Of a stretch of DNA of 64,000 nt, positions 22,223-32,560 are shown in pieces. The stretch comes from Ophioderma brevispina (Eukaryota > Echinodermata > Ophiuroidea > Amphilepidida > Ophiodermatidae). The translations under genes were made by a program, and so were the position numbers. The stretch spans positions 1 to 64,000 of the forward strand of contig JAMKCH010007177.1 in assembly GCA_023653785.1 (NCBI GenBank), in the 5' to 3' direction. Below the pieces are notes generated by a model. It ran no database searches. It worked only from the letters and a program-made list of their open reading frames with translations, and was not told the origin of the DNA. Each line of letters starts with the position of its first letter. Position 1 is the first letter of the stretch.

Positions 22223-23060
22223 ATTCATAATAAATTATTAAAACTGTAAACTGTCTGTCCCGCACATAAAACTGGCACATTTTCTTTAAAATAAATAAAA
22301 TGTCACCTCAATTTCTTTTTCCCAATATCAGAGACCAATGGATATGTATAGACTTCAGCAAACCATGAGCTAAAGATATTACAATGGGCCCGGTATGTGG
22401 GGCCAATGTTGTAGCCATGTGTTACCACCTCCACGATTCGGGTTGAGTGACAAATATCCGTCCTCTCTCACAATAACTAACCAGTGTACATTATAATATA
22501 GGTCGTTGACACTACATTTTCTTCTGAAAACGCGGTAATTGTATAGAAATGAAGTTAAGCAATAAGTTACGGATTTGGTTCTGCACAAAGTTGTTAGGTC
22601 AAAGCTTGCCCTGCAACATTCTTTCATGATGTTTGTTCATGTTTCTTCCTTTTCTAATAAATGATGAAAAAATATGGCCAAAGTTAATTGAACACGCACT
22701 GTAGAAGCTCAATATTTATTTATCTGTGAATGAGGATAAGTATTTTGTCCTGAAAAAGTACTCGGTCTAAATTGGAGAGCGGTAACAGCTGAAATCTATT
22801 CAGCTGCGCGACAATATAACAATGGTCCAGCCTGCACTCCCAGATGAAAGGGAATCTGAAGTGTTTTTCTACACCGCATACCGGGCCGGTGATTGAATAT
22901 CTTTAACTCAATTGTTTGCTGAAGTCTATGTGTATCCATTGGTCACTGATATTGGGGAAATGAAATTGAAGTGACATTTTATTCTTTTTCAAGGAAAAAA
23001 AATGTGCCCAGTTTATTGTGGGAACAGACGGTTATATGATTTTAATAATTTATTTAATGT
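22215..23060. mobile_element. Foldback element with ~185 bp inverted arms
   Basis: The left arm (22215-22400) and the right arm (22868-23060) are inverted copies at roughly 80-85% identity by eye. Matching blocks include AATAAATTATTAAAA, AAAATGTCACCTCAATTTC (CTTC in the other arm), CCAATATCAG(A/T)GACCAATGGATA and TAGACTTCAGCAAAC. About 465 bp lie between the arms. No transposase is inside, so it is a non-autonomous foldback or long-TIR MITE. Ends and target duplication are not certain. Confidence 0.8.
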
Positions 23061-23315
23061 ACATTACCATGATACCTAGCGGACTCGGTTATAAGTCAAA
23101 AACAACAGCATAGAAGGGGATGTCCCTCTATTATACATGTTAAAATTACAACACATAGTAACCTAAAAACGTAGGTTAGGAGGAATCGAATCTGTTACCT
23201 CACCTATCATGGCAGTTAAACTGCGTTCTATTCTTTTCCATGGAACAAGACCGGGGCGGCGGAAACCACGATTGAGTAAAACATTTTGGCAATATAATAT
23301 GCGTAGGTTTTTCAG

Positions 23316-23438
23316 GCATTAGATGGAGCACACCCTGCTTTACACGGTTCAAGGTGGAAGATTTTCCCGAACGACTGCATTACGGGTGTGATAATACCAG
23401 GAATTTACCTATTGTGGGATATGCCGATCAAGACTGGA
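23316..23438 (+). CDS. ENPP-family phosphodiesterase, third recognised exon
   Basis: Acceptor TAGGTTTTTCAG (ending 23315) opens ALDGAHPALH; after a one-base shift it continues RFKVEDFPERLHYG, then TRNLPIVGYADQDW. This is the ENPP segment around the xKEDxPERLHY motif and the following strand. Both the previous exon end (DK, phase 0) and this start are in phase. The proposed donor is A|GTTCTA at 23439, weak but in phase 1 with the next acceptor, giving WSEYVIQG across the join. Placement of the donor is an inference from protein continuity. Confidence 0.7.
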
Positions 23439-23539
23439 GTTCTAGCGAAAGTTTTGGAATTACCTACTATTATTTTTAAAAAAGCCAAGTCTACTTAAGT
23501 AGTACGTTAAAAGTCAACAAGAATAAACTTCAGATAAAG

Positions 23540-23630
23540 ATTCTCTCTCTTCTTCGCTTCTGCGCCCCCCGTCTCTCTCTCCCTTATTTTCTATGGACCT
23601 GTTTCGCTTTCTCTCTACCTCTCTCCATAT
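23540..23630 (+). repeat. Polypyrimidine tract in ENPP intron 3
   Basis: CT-rich stretch dominated by CTCTCTC and TTCGCTT. It lies 120-200 bp before the next exon. Confidence 0.6.
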
Positions 23631-23755
23631 CCGCCTATAAAAACTACACTGAATGATCGAGTATCACGTCAAGCAGTTTAGATAAATGAGGGTTCATTAA
23701 ATGAAGTTTTCGAAGTTTATCACGTGTGATATCCCCAATAGAAACTATTCCTCAG

Positions 23756-23884
23756 GCGAGTATGTGATCCAAGGTTCAGACCATGGATATGACAACAACA
23801 TTATGATGATGAATGAATCAGTGTTTTTTGCCAAGTGGACCGAGTTTCAAGCAAGGATATAGGGAAAAAGCGCATTTTGAATCA
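23756..23884 (+). CDS. ENPP-family phosphodiesterase, fourth recognised exon
   Basis: Acceptor ACTATTCCTCAG (ending 23755) is followed by EYVIQGSDHGYDNNIMMMNE, VFFAK and, after one extra base, GPSFKQGYREKAHFES, ending at donor GTACGT (23885). DHGYDN carries metal-binding His/Asp residues of the ENPP/alkaline-phosphatase fold, and GPSFKQGY is the usual following strand. Downstream exons (the 'VYNLM' segment and C-terminus) were searched for by eye to 27 kb and not found, so the gene's 3' end is unplaced or lost. Confidence 0.75.
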
Positions 23885-25109
23885 GTACGTCCAATTTTAT
23901 CGTCGAATTCTTTCGGCTAATATATAATATTAGGGAGGTTACGAAGATGAAAAGCACACAACTTCAACACCTAATTAGCGATGGCCGTTCTAGTAACTGC
24001 TACTTGACGCTAACCCCCGCAGCCGGCGCGCAACGTGGCTGTAGAATGCTAAAACTAAAACGGGGATCCGTCTGCTCATCATACAGTCCACGGTAAGGGT
24101 ATTTAAGCCGGCTGGACTATGTTTTAAGGTTGTAGACTTATGGACCCATTTTTTCACATTCATGCGGGGAATTGAATATTAATTATTAAAGAACAAATAC
24201 GATGTTGAATCTTAAAAAGGAATTTTATTATGGGAATAAACAGCAATTTTTGGGAAAAATAAAAGATTGAGTGACGTCACGACCATTGGAATGGTTTATT
24301 ATTTGCTTCGGGGACCAATTCAGGTTAAAAATGAAGTACGTATCCCGACATTGGAAAAAAACGATTATCGTCATCGTACGTCGGTTTTTGAATCAGTAGG
24401 GAAAAGGTAAATTTGTACTGTTTTAGACATAATAATGGTGTCTTTGGAAAAAAATATTTAGCACTTGGGCAGAGGGTCATGTTTCAGACCTTGATTTAAC
24501 CTAGTCGGATTTATATATATCAGGTCGCCCCCGACGAAGAGCAAAATGATACCTGGAAAAGTGAACGGTACCTGACACGTGACACCAAAAATATAATCTC
24601 GTTACCGTTATAATCAATCCGGCAAAGCGCAAGAATTCTGTCTCTCCGTTGTCACAGCTAATCGATCAAGATGTAAGACTATACATGTGGTTCTGTATAG
24701 ACCAAGTGGGGGGGGGGTAGGAAACGACATGCTCGATTTGGGAATTGGGGATTCCAAACGTAATTTGGGGAACTGCTATTTGCATTTAATATGGTAGATG
24801 TGTCTCGGTCATTACAAAAAACAAATCCATCGTAAACCCTAATTCAACACGTCTTAGTAATATCATGATAAATAAGGGTAAATTATGACTTCAAAAATCG
24901 TCGGGTTGAGTGGGTACCACGCTGCAAATAGTGTAATTTCCAAGAAACGAGTCATTTAGATTTAATATTCGTGACAAGGCCTAGACTTTAGGCAAGTCTG
25001 AGTGTTAAAGCGCCCTTCTACCGTTAAGTCTTGAAAGGGACTGGCACTCGAATCGCGCGGATGGTGATTGGGCCGATTTGGAATCAGGCTTTGTTGCTGT
25101 TAGGATGAT
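23885..25109. other. No exon recognised
   Basis: Expected to hold further ENPP exons but none could be seen. A patch at 24700-24780 (GGGGTAGGAAACGACATG ... GATTTGGGAATTGGGG) weakly resembles 32025-32065 and may be a dispersed repeat. Confidence 0.35.
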
Positions 25110-25580
25110 ATGTCCTACCCCCCTGGTCTAGACTCGACCCTGACATCGATTATTTGTGCCTTCGGGACAAAGTCATCCGGAGGAAGTTTATCAAAGGAAA
25201 GAGGATGGTGCAGATCAAATCATGGCAGACGAAACGAAACAGACACCGATTCTGACCGAGCCGTCACAGCCAAGAGAAATGTTGGTATATGCCTTGATAT
25301 CAAAGCTACGGGCAAAATAACCGCATTTTATAATGTTAGTTGGGGTAAAGTTTTGCAATATGTCGGTGAGTGGAGATTTGAAAAAGCAACAATCGAGGAA
25401 GGCGATATCGCAAGATCCTTAATTATTGCACAACACGGAAGTATTCCGAATTTCGGAGCTGATCTGTCATACCTGTTGATGGGGGCACATCGTCCTGTTA
25501 CCATGGTAGTTGCCAAACAAATCAAAGGTGGAGAATGCAAAGCTGAATCACGAGAAAGCGGAACTGTCTCAAAAGTACTG
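25110..25580 (+). CDS. Unrecognised candidate exon(s)
   Basis: One frame stays open for 167 codons to 25613. The second half, from about 25250, looks protein-like (GICLDIKATGKITAFYNVSW, LSYLLMGAHRPVTMVVAKQI). A good donor, CTG|GTACGTAA, sits at 25581. In another frame an ATG at 25222 reads MADETKQTPILTEPSQPREM, more convincing as a protein start than the ATG-led upstream part of the long frame; one shift near 25285 would join the two. I do not recognise the family and cannot say whether it belongs to the ENPP gene. Confidence 0.35.
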
Positions 25581-25613
25581 GTACGTAATTTATGTTATAG
25601 TTTACGTACATGA

Positions 25614-26846
25614 ATTATAATAATAATAGTAGTACTGGTAGCGTACTGTCTGGCCAACGTTAGGAATGACCACATGCCAGCAGGCAGGGGCAGGCTTCAA
25701 AATCTAAACTCACATAAGTTGTGACCGTACACTCATTCTTAACGTGTAATCCTATGGGAAAATCAAAAAATGGGTTTGGACTATAGATCCCAAAGGGACA
25801 ATGGGAAAAAAAAAACATATACATCTAATCTTTGATACTTAGTTACATGTTATGATACTAGACGTTATGGACTAAAAGCGCATTTTTGTAAATTGACCTC
25901 CGTTGTAAAATAAGCCTATAAATACAAAAATTTTTTTGTCCAGCAAGCATTGACATGCCCGGTCACAAAAATTTTAAACTAATCTGGCAACATAAATTTG
26001 TCCATAAACTCGGCCAATTTTGCACGACAGACTGAGGGACCCTCATTTTTTAGTTCCATAATTATCATTTCAATGAAAACAAATTTAGTTAGAAATTTCC
26101 AAATCAAAATTTCTTGGTTAACCCTACCAAAGCTTGCCACTTTTGCCAACATGCATGATCATGCCACGTCCAGGGGTCTTTAGGGGAAGTTTTCCTTTGA
26201 AATTAAAAGTAAATGCGGTATGGAAATTACAAAAATCCCGCGTTATTTTTTCTCAATCCAATTTTACATTTTGCAAACAAGCTTTGAGACCCAAGCATTT
26301 TTTTAATTATTGGGCCTTTAAAAAAAAGAAAAAAAGAAATGTTGGAGAAAGATTCTCTGTATGTCCGTATTGTAGTCCATTTGGGAAGTGTTAGTTCTGT
26401 GACGGAAGATTTCAAAAGGCCCCATCTTTCCTTGTTAGTACTTACCGCTTTCCGCAGGCGGATCTACCAAGAAAAGAAAGGATAGGACGTCATGTTAAGT
26501 CTGAGGGTGCCAGCAAATTACTCTTACATGTAAATGGTCCAACAAAGTTTGTTGATATTTTTTTTCAAATTGTAAAATATGGGTGTTGATATTATTTTTC
26601 CAAATGATATCAGAAAACATTGCACTATCTGAAGTCCAAGAGGCTTGAACCGACATGAATATCTTGAGCTTCAGCCTTTGGAATTTATAATATTCAAGCC
26701 CCTGCCTTGATTTGAAAATAACTACCAAAAGTCAAAACAAAAAATGACAAAAGAATTGATAACAAGTGGCCAACATGCCGTAATCACTTTTCACTTCTCT
26801 TTATAAAATTTTGAACGTTTTGATTTATTTTATTGTTTAATTTCAG
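25614..26846. other. No gene seen
   Basis: Non-coding, AT-rich, with an A-rich run at 26320-26338. Open frames here are short and random-looking. Confidence 0.4.
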
Positions 26847-26959
26847 CAGGCGATTCTGTGGCCGGTGATCAGTATTATGATCAAGATACATTGAAGATGA
26901 CTAGCCAGTACCAAGAACGTTTGCTGCATTCCCTAGCTTGGGTGGCGGTGGTGATACGG
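26847..26959 (+). CDS. Unrecognised candidate exon
   Basis: TTTTATTGTTTAATTTCAG (ending 26846) is a good acceptor. The frame then reads AGDSVAGDQYYDQDTLKMTS and YQERLLHSLAWVAVV, with a possible donor CGG|GTACAT near 26960. An open frame continues to 27067. The function is unknown; it may pair with the candidate exon at 25110. Confidence 0.3.
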
Positions 26960-27209
26960 GTACATTCGTTCCTGCTTAGATGTGATGCCCAACGGCGATC
27001 AAAACATGTAGGTCATGAAAGTAGGACAAGTATTAGCATTTTACATTGCCAAGTAAAATGTGTATAATATTAATAAATTATTAGCATGAGAGTTACAACA
27101 TCGTTCATATCATATTGAGATCAAAATTTTAATGAATCCAACAATTCAAAAAATTCAAACTTCATTGATAAATTTTAGCAACACCACTTACAACACAAAG
27201 TTCTTAGTA

Positions 27210-27606
27210 TAGACTATGCCATATTCGATTTTTGCATTTTTTAAAAAAAATTTGTGTGCTGTCACCATCTTATTTAACCCAGTATTATCATTACTAATAT
27301 TTTATCATCATTTTCTTTATTTCTAATTCGTGGCGCATCACGCTGAAGCTAAGCTTTAATTAGGCTAGATCCCTTATGAAAGGGCATTATCCACACAAAG
27401 ATGACTCTTCAGGGACCTTCATGTATAGGCACTGTGTTACACATACCGGCTTGTTTTATACGAATATTATCATGTCATCAATGCCTTCCCCTCCCGCTAA
27501 GGTTTTGATCGCTAGACTTCAGTGCCACTCCCCTCGGAAAAAACAATCTGCCATAGTCGATTTTTGCATTTTTTAAAAAGTTAATTGTGTGTTGCTGTCC
27601 CATCTT
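27210..27606 (+). repeat. Tandem unit 1 and start of unit 2 (target of LINE C)
   Basis: Unit 1 runs about 27210-27550. It starts CATATTCGATTTTTGCATTT, contains ATTTAACCCAGTATTATCAT, GGACCTTCATGTATAGG and CTCCCGCTAAGGTTTTGATC, and ends before CATAGTCGATTTTTGCATTT, where unit 2 begins (27551). Unit 2 is interrupted at CCATCTT (27600-27606) by LINE C and resumes at 30388. Confidence 0.85.
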
Positions 27607-30387
27607 CTATCTATCTATCTAACGGCCGCATCCGAGATCTGTTCACATGTAGCGCCAAATGTCCCTGTTTGTCATTAGGTTGTGTGATGTCAGATTGATC
27701 CTGCTGGATGTCTCAGGCAATCACATCAATGTATTAAAGGGGCGACGACCCCTGTTTGCTGGTAACTTCCAACTGTGACGTCTGAGACTACTTGGTCACT
27801 CGCACGATGACAGTGACGCACATCGTGCACGGCGTTTGGGCAACAGAAGATGAATTGGAGGGATATCCCCATATATCTGTGCTTTTGGTCTTGTGTGCTC
27901 ACGCCAGGATATGTTTTGTACTCGCATAAGAAGCTTGGTGTAGGTGCCATCCAGTCTATCCTGTAGCGCTTTCTCCAGGTCTCAGATCCATATAACAGGA
28001 TACTCTCTACACCGGCTCTAAAGAATTTCAGCTTGGTTGAATTGGAGATACCAGAGTTGGCCATAATTTTTTTAGTTTTATTGAGGCATTCCAAGCTGTC
28101 CCTTTGCGTGACAGATTCTTCTTTCTGTCGGCAACATAGTACCCCAAATACTTGAGTCCTTGACCTCTTTGAGTTGGCGCTACCATCTGCCTGTGGCAGA
28201 TAGGGTTGATGATCCTCTTCCATCATTGACAGTCATATATTCATCTTCTGGCATTTAGATGTAGGCCGACTTTGTCTGCTGCAGCATTCTCAAGTGAGTT
28301 TAAATCTTTGTGCACCACATATCAAATCGCTGTTAAGCTAGATTCATCTCGTAGTCAAGGTCCTGTAATTGCTGACTTGGTGACGTTAGAACGCTTGGGT
28401 TTTGGATGGTGGTCCGTTTGTCGTTCATGATATCAAGACCTCACCTCTGTCCTGAGGATGTATCAACCACGACTACAAATAGATATGGGAGCAAGAGTAT
28501 CTCCGTGGAGGATTCCAGTATTGTTAGGACTCCTTTGTTTGCCATCCCTGGGTCTGCCAAAGCTATAATGGTGTAATCAACATGATGGCATTGCCTTGAC
28601 AGGCTCATCTCTGGACACCGTAGTTGGCGAAATAGCAGCATTACACCCTGTTTATACTGTCCAAAAGCTTTGGAAAAATCTACAAACACAATTGAAGCTT
28701 ATTTCCTCTTGGAATTCTCAACTCTTCTTGATCTTCTGCGGGCAAAGATCTGAGGAGTGTTGATCTGCCTTTGCGAACACCGTTCGGTTCCGTCTGAGAA
28801 TTGGATCTATGTGAGGAGTGATTCTTTTGAGCAGCATGAGTTGTAGATCTTAGAGGGCCATGTTGACAGTGTGATTCCTCTGTAGTTTTTGGGTTGTGGA
28901 GGTCGCCTTTCAATTGGTAAAGGAATGATGAATGATGTTGAAAAGGCAGCTGGTATGTTTCCCATGTAGGTGTTGGTACAAAATCTAAACAGTTGATCAG
29001 GAATATTGGATTCTTACCAGACTACTGCAGGAATGTTGTCGGGACCAGGTTCTTGGTGTTCTTCAGTTTCTTCAGGCAGATCGGTGAAGCTCCTCTATAG
29101 TGAAAGGTCCCGTCTGTATGTGAAGGGTGTCTGCTATCTTGTTGATTGAAGAAAGGTTCATCAAGTTTAGTGTTATTCTGAACTGGCTTGCCAAGTAAGA
29201 GAACCTAAAGTGCTGAAACCACTTGTCAAGGCGCTCTTCAGTTGTTTCACCTTGTTATAGGTGCGGTGGCCTTCTTATCGATCAGCTCCCTCAAGACCTA
29301 CCAGGCAATCACAATGCTTGTTTTCCCAAGATTAGGGGCAAGTGCGTCAGCCTTTGACTTAACATGCTCCTCAGCACCAGATATCATCATCAAGTCAGCC
29401 TGTAGCAGTCATCAAAGGTTCGCTTGGACCTTCTGGTGTATTTAAAAGTCGACTGTGCTTCTTGGCTGCAGCCTTCATTTTTTCCTCTGTCTTTGCTGAC
29501 TTTGTCGTTTGAGGCAAAGGCAGTAGTCTTCTTCGTTCTTCTAGGTAGCATCTCATGCCATTTCTTTGTTTGGCTGAGTGAGGACATCATATCTCTGCGG
29601 CTGGAGTTCTTGTCTTCAAGCTTATCAAAGATGTTTGAAACCTGTTATTAACTGCACAGTATACTGCTCCAAGCTTTGTATCCCCCACTACCTCCCTCCA
29701 GTCAATTGTTTTCATGGATCTCCTGGGAGTGGTTTACTCTGACTATAACTTATCTGGCTCCTGCAATGACATTCCGTGATCAGACTTAACAGCTTCAAAA
29801 GTGTTGTAGGCTCTGATTTCTTATGCTGTGAATCCACTTCTTTCGGACCAGAATATAGTCCAGATGGACAAAGTCTTCCATTGGGCGGCGGTGTGTCCAC
29901 AGTCTACCTGAATGATTTTGGAAATTGGTATTGGTGGCAACAAGGTTAATTGTTTCCAAGGAAGTCCTTTATGTACATTCCATTTCTGGTAGACTCGTTG
30001 TTGCAAGTGAACACGCGTCGTCAGCCCAGCTTAGCATTGTAATCTCCGATGATGTACAGAAGATTATGGGGTGGAACTGTACTGGGGCAGTGGAAGTTTC
30101 ATGTAAAAGTGCGAGACAGTTTCTTCGGGATAGTCGTTGTGGGGGCTGTAACAGCATATGACTGTTGTTTCAGGATTGCCCGTCAGTGTAAGCTTCAAGA
30201 TGCGCTCATTAAAGTTGACAAGGTTGGCACATGACTTGAGAGCCTTGGTGATAAAAGAAACCCAAACATCCTGTAGCGTGCCTTTTCTTGTACCAGCAGA
30301 GGCTGTAATAAGTGTATATACATGTATTCTCTTAGTAGAGGGTCACTGTGCACAATACGGTGTTCTTGTATGCAGATGACATCGATA
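27607..30387 (-). mobile_element. LINE C, 5'-truncated non-LTR retrotransposon
   Basis: On the minus strand one polyprotein is readable with frame switches. AP-endonuclease domain: IDVICIQEHRIVH at 30350-30385, GNPETTVICCYSPHND near 30160-30190, IIGDYNAKLG near 30045, WTHRRPMEDFVHLDYILV near 29870. Linker, then RT: PGPDNIPAVVW near 29030-29050, IPLPKKGDLHNPKNYRGITL-type motif near 28880-28910, FVDFSKAF near 28670. C-terminus: GVESILLYGSETW near 28000. It ends 5' inside the endonuclease (catalytic Glu of QEHR kept, first ~40 residues missing), typical of truncated insertion. The 3' end is a (TAGA)n tail, and CCATCTT flanks both ends. Many shifts; inactive. Confidence 0.9.
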
Positions 30388-30690
30388 CCATCTTATTTAA
30401 CCCAGTATTATCATTATCTATTATTATTATCATCATTTTCTTTTATTCTAATACCGTGGCGCAATTCACGCTGTAACTAAGCTGAATTAGGCCTATATCC
30501 CTTATGACATGGCATTATACCACAAAAAGATACGCTCAGGGACCTTCATGTATAGGGCACTGTTTATGTTACACTACCGGCCTTTTATGTGAAATATTAA
30601 TCATTCAATAGATGCCTCCCTCCCGCTAAGGTTTGTGATCGCGAGAGTTCAGTGACCACTCCCCTCGGAAAAAAAAATCGACTATGTACT
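30388..30690 (+). repeat. Remainder of tandem unit 2 after LINE C
   Basis: CCATCTTATTTAACCCAGTA through TCCCGCTAAGGTTTGTGATC matches unit 1 (27264-27550) at roughly 85% identity. It completes the interrupted second unit. Confidence 0.85.
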
Positions 30691-32224
30691 TTCAGCTGAG
30701 GTCAGGTAATCTGCATTCTGTGGATTCGAATGGTAAGATCTGTAATATCATCAGATATACAAATGAATAGGACTCGTCAAAATTGTTGAAGGGATGCATA
30801 GAATCGGATGAAAATATTGTGTTTTTTTAATTGAAAATAATTCAGATCTTTGATGAATGCAGGTTCATTTCGATATAAAAAACATTCAGTTGGTAATATT
30901 TTACACGAAATTCATCTACTTTTCTTGTGATTTTTATTTTAAAGTACGTGCAAGTTTCTCTACTTTACCTATCGGAAAAATGAGTTCTTCATTCTTGAAA
31001 ATCGATCTATCGGCTTCAAATGTAGCCTAATTTGCATGCAAAATACCATGATTGAATGTCGGGGATTTTCGCATGGAATCAGTGCACTAAATCTATGGAG
31101 TTTGTGACTGAATCTCTGAAGTTTGTGACTGTTTACCGCTGTTTTTTTTTTCGAGCAGATAGAGTAGTAGTAAAATGGGTACCATGCCGCAAGATACGTG
31201 GGCTAGGCACGGCCATGGTGTATATCTGTTGTTCTGCGAGCCAAACGGGCGCGAGAAATCATTACAGGCAGAGGGTACAAAGCTGCCGTGGAGAGCACAT
31301 AGCGTTGTGTTTTTGAGGGGGTGAGGTTAGAAAAAATCCATTTCGCTTGTTAGGTTAATAAAGCTCTAAATAGTTAAAAAATACCTTGCTTCGTAGGTAT
31401 GTACAAACCAATATCCTCTAAAGTGCAAAACAAAGTTCAGGAGAAGGAAGAAGAATATGTAAATGTGCACAAAGAACCATAAAGGCTTATATAACTTACG
31501 TAAATCTGCATATGGTCGGTGCATGGAATTACGTGCTAGCGGCCGTTTATCGCACTTGCTGTGTTTATTCACGATTGCCTCGCTTAATACAAGTGTATAA
31601 AGTTATAATCTCGCACAAAAAACAATGAATATGTACTATTAAGATTGAATACCGATCAAAATTTCTTTTTCAACAAAAGAAAAAACCAAACTTTTTCTTT
31701 TTTTCAACAAAATGCTCAAAAATGCTTACTTACGGTGTGGGAATAGCCAACACGGGACACGCGGCTCATGAATATCGATCACAGAGATACCCCGCCCCAA
31801 GATACAAGCCCGCAAATCCTTGTTAGCCATTGGTCAATGTGGTTCAAACGATGACATCATACTAATATTAGGGTCCGCCAAGTTTTGGAGCGGACACTCG
31901 ACAATAGAACCCCGTATCAATCTCGGACCCAAAGTGAAAAGTAGTAAAGTAGTCCAATGACCAGGTACGCCCGCCGCGATGAACGGGAGTAGTTATCGCG
32001 CCCTCATTGACCTGCATGATAAAGTGCCGGGGGGTAGGACACGATCTGATCATTTGGGCATTGGGGGAATTTGGGGAAAAAACACACACACAATTGGAAA
32101 AAAAGTAAAGTAAAAAAAAAAATGGACTACAGAGTAGTCTATTCTACTACTTATGCCTCATTTCTCTGTTTTGATTTCAAAAATGAAAAAAAGAAAAATT
32201 ATTTATTTTTAGTATTTTTGTTTA
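30691..32224. other. No gene seen
   Basis: Non-coding; a small duplication TTTGTGACTG(AATCTCTGAAG)TTTGTGACTG at 31098-31130. Short frames only. Confidence 0.4.
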
Positions 32225-32560
32225 CTATAAAAGTCGGATCCAGATCGGATCAAGATCGGATCCAGATCTCGTATCACGTTTGCGTCTACACAGGAACGGC
32301 CAAACTTGTCAAGATCTGCAACGCGTACCTTGGTTGTGTACACGCTTGTTTAGTGTCGCTGCACTTAAGCGCGTACTTTTACGCGCAAAGATATTCCTCG
32401 ATCAACCCAAGGTTACCGTAGATTTGTACCACGTTTACGCTTCGCAAGGGAGCTGTACTTTCGCCACTCACTGCGCCGTGTAGAGTTCTTAAACGGTCTC
32501 CATGATCTGGATCTGTGATCTGATTATTGGTGCTGAGCATCGGATCTGGATCTGCGCCCA
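32225..32560. repeat. GGATC(C/A)AGATC-rich patch with internal inverted repeats
   Basis: GGATCCAGATCGGATCAAGA at 32237 and GATCTGGATCTG at 32508 and 32544 frame a CpG-rich segment. It contains a near-palindrome GCGCGTACTTTTACGCGC (32369-32386) and an inverted pair GTACCTTGGTTG / CAACCCAAGGTTAC (32325-32336, 32404-32417). It supports accidental open frames. Origin unknown. Confidence 0.45.
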
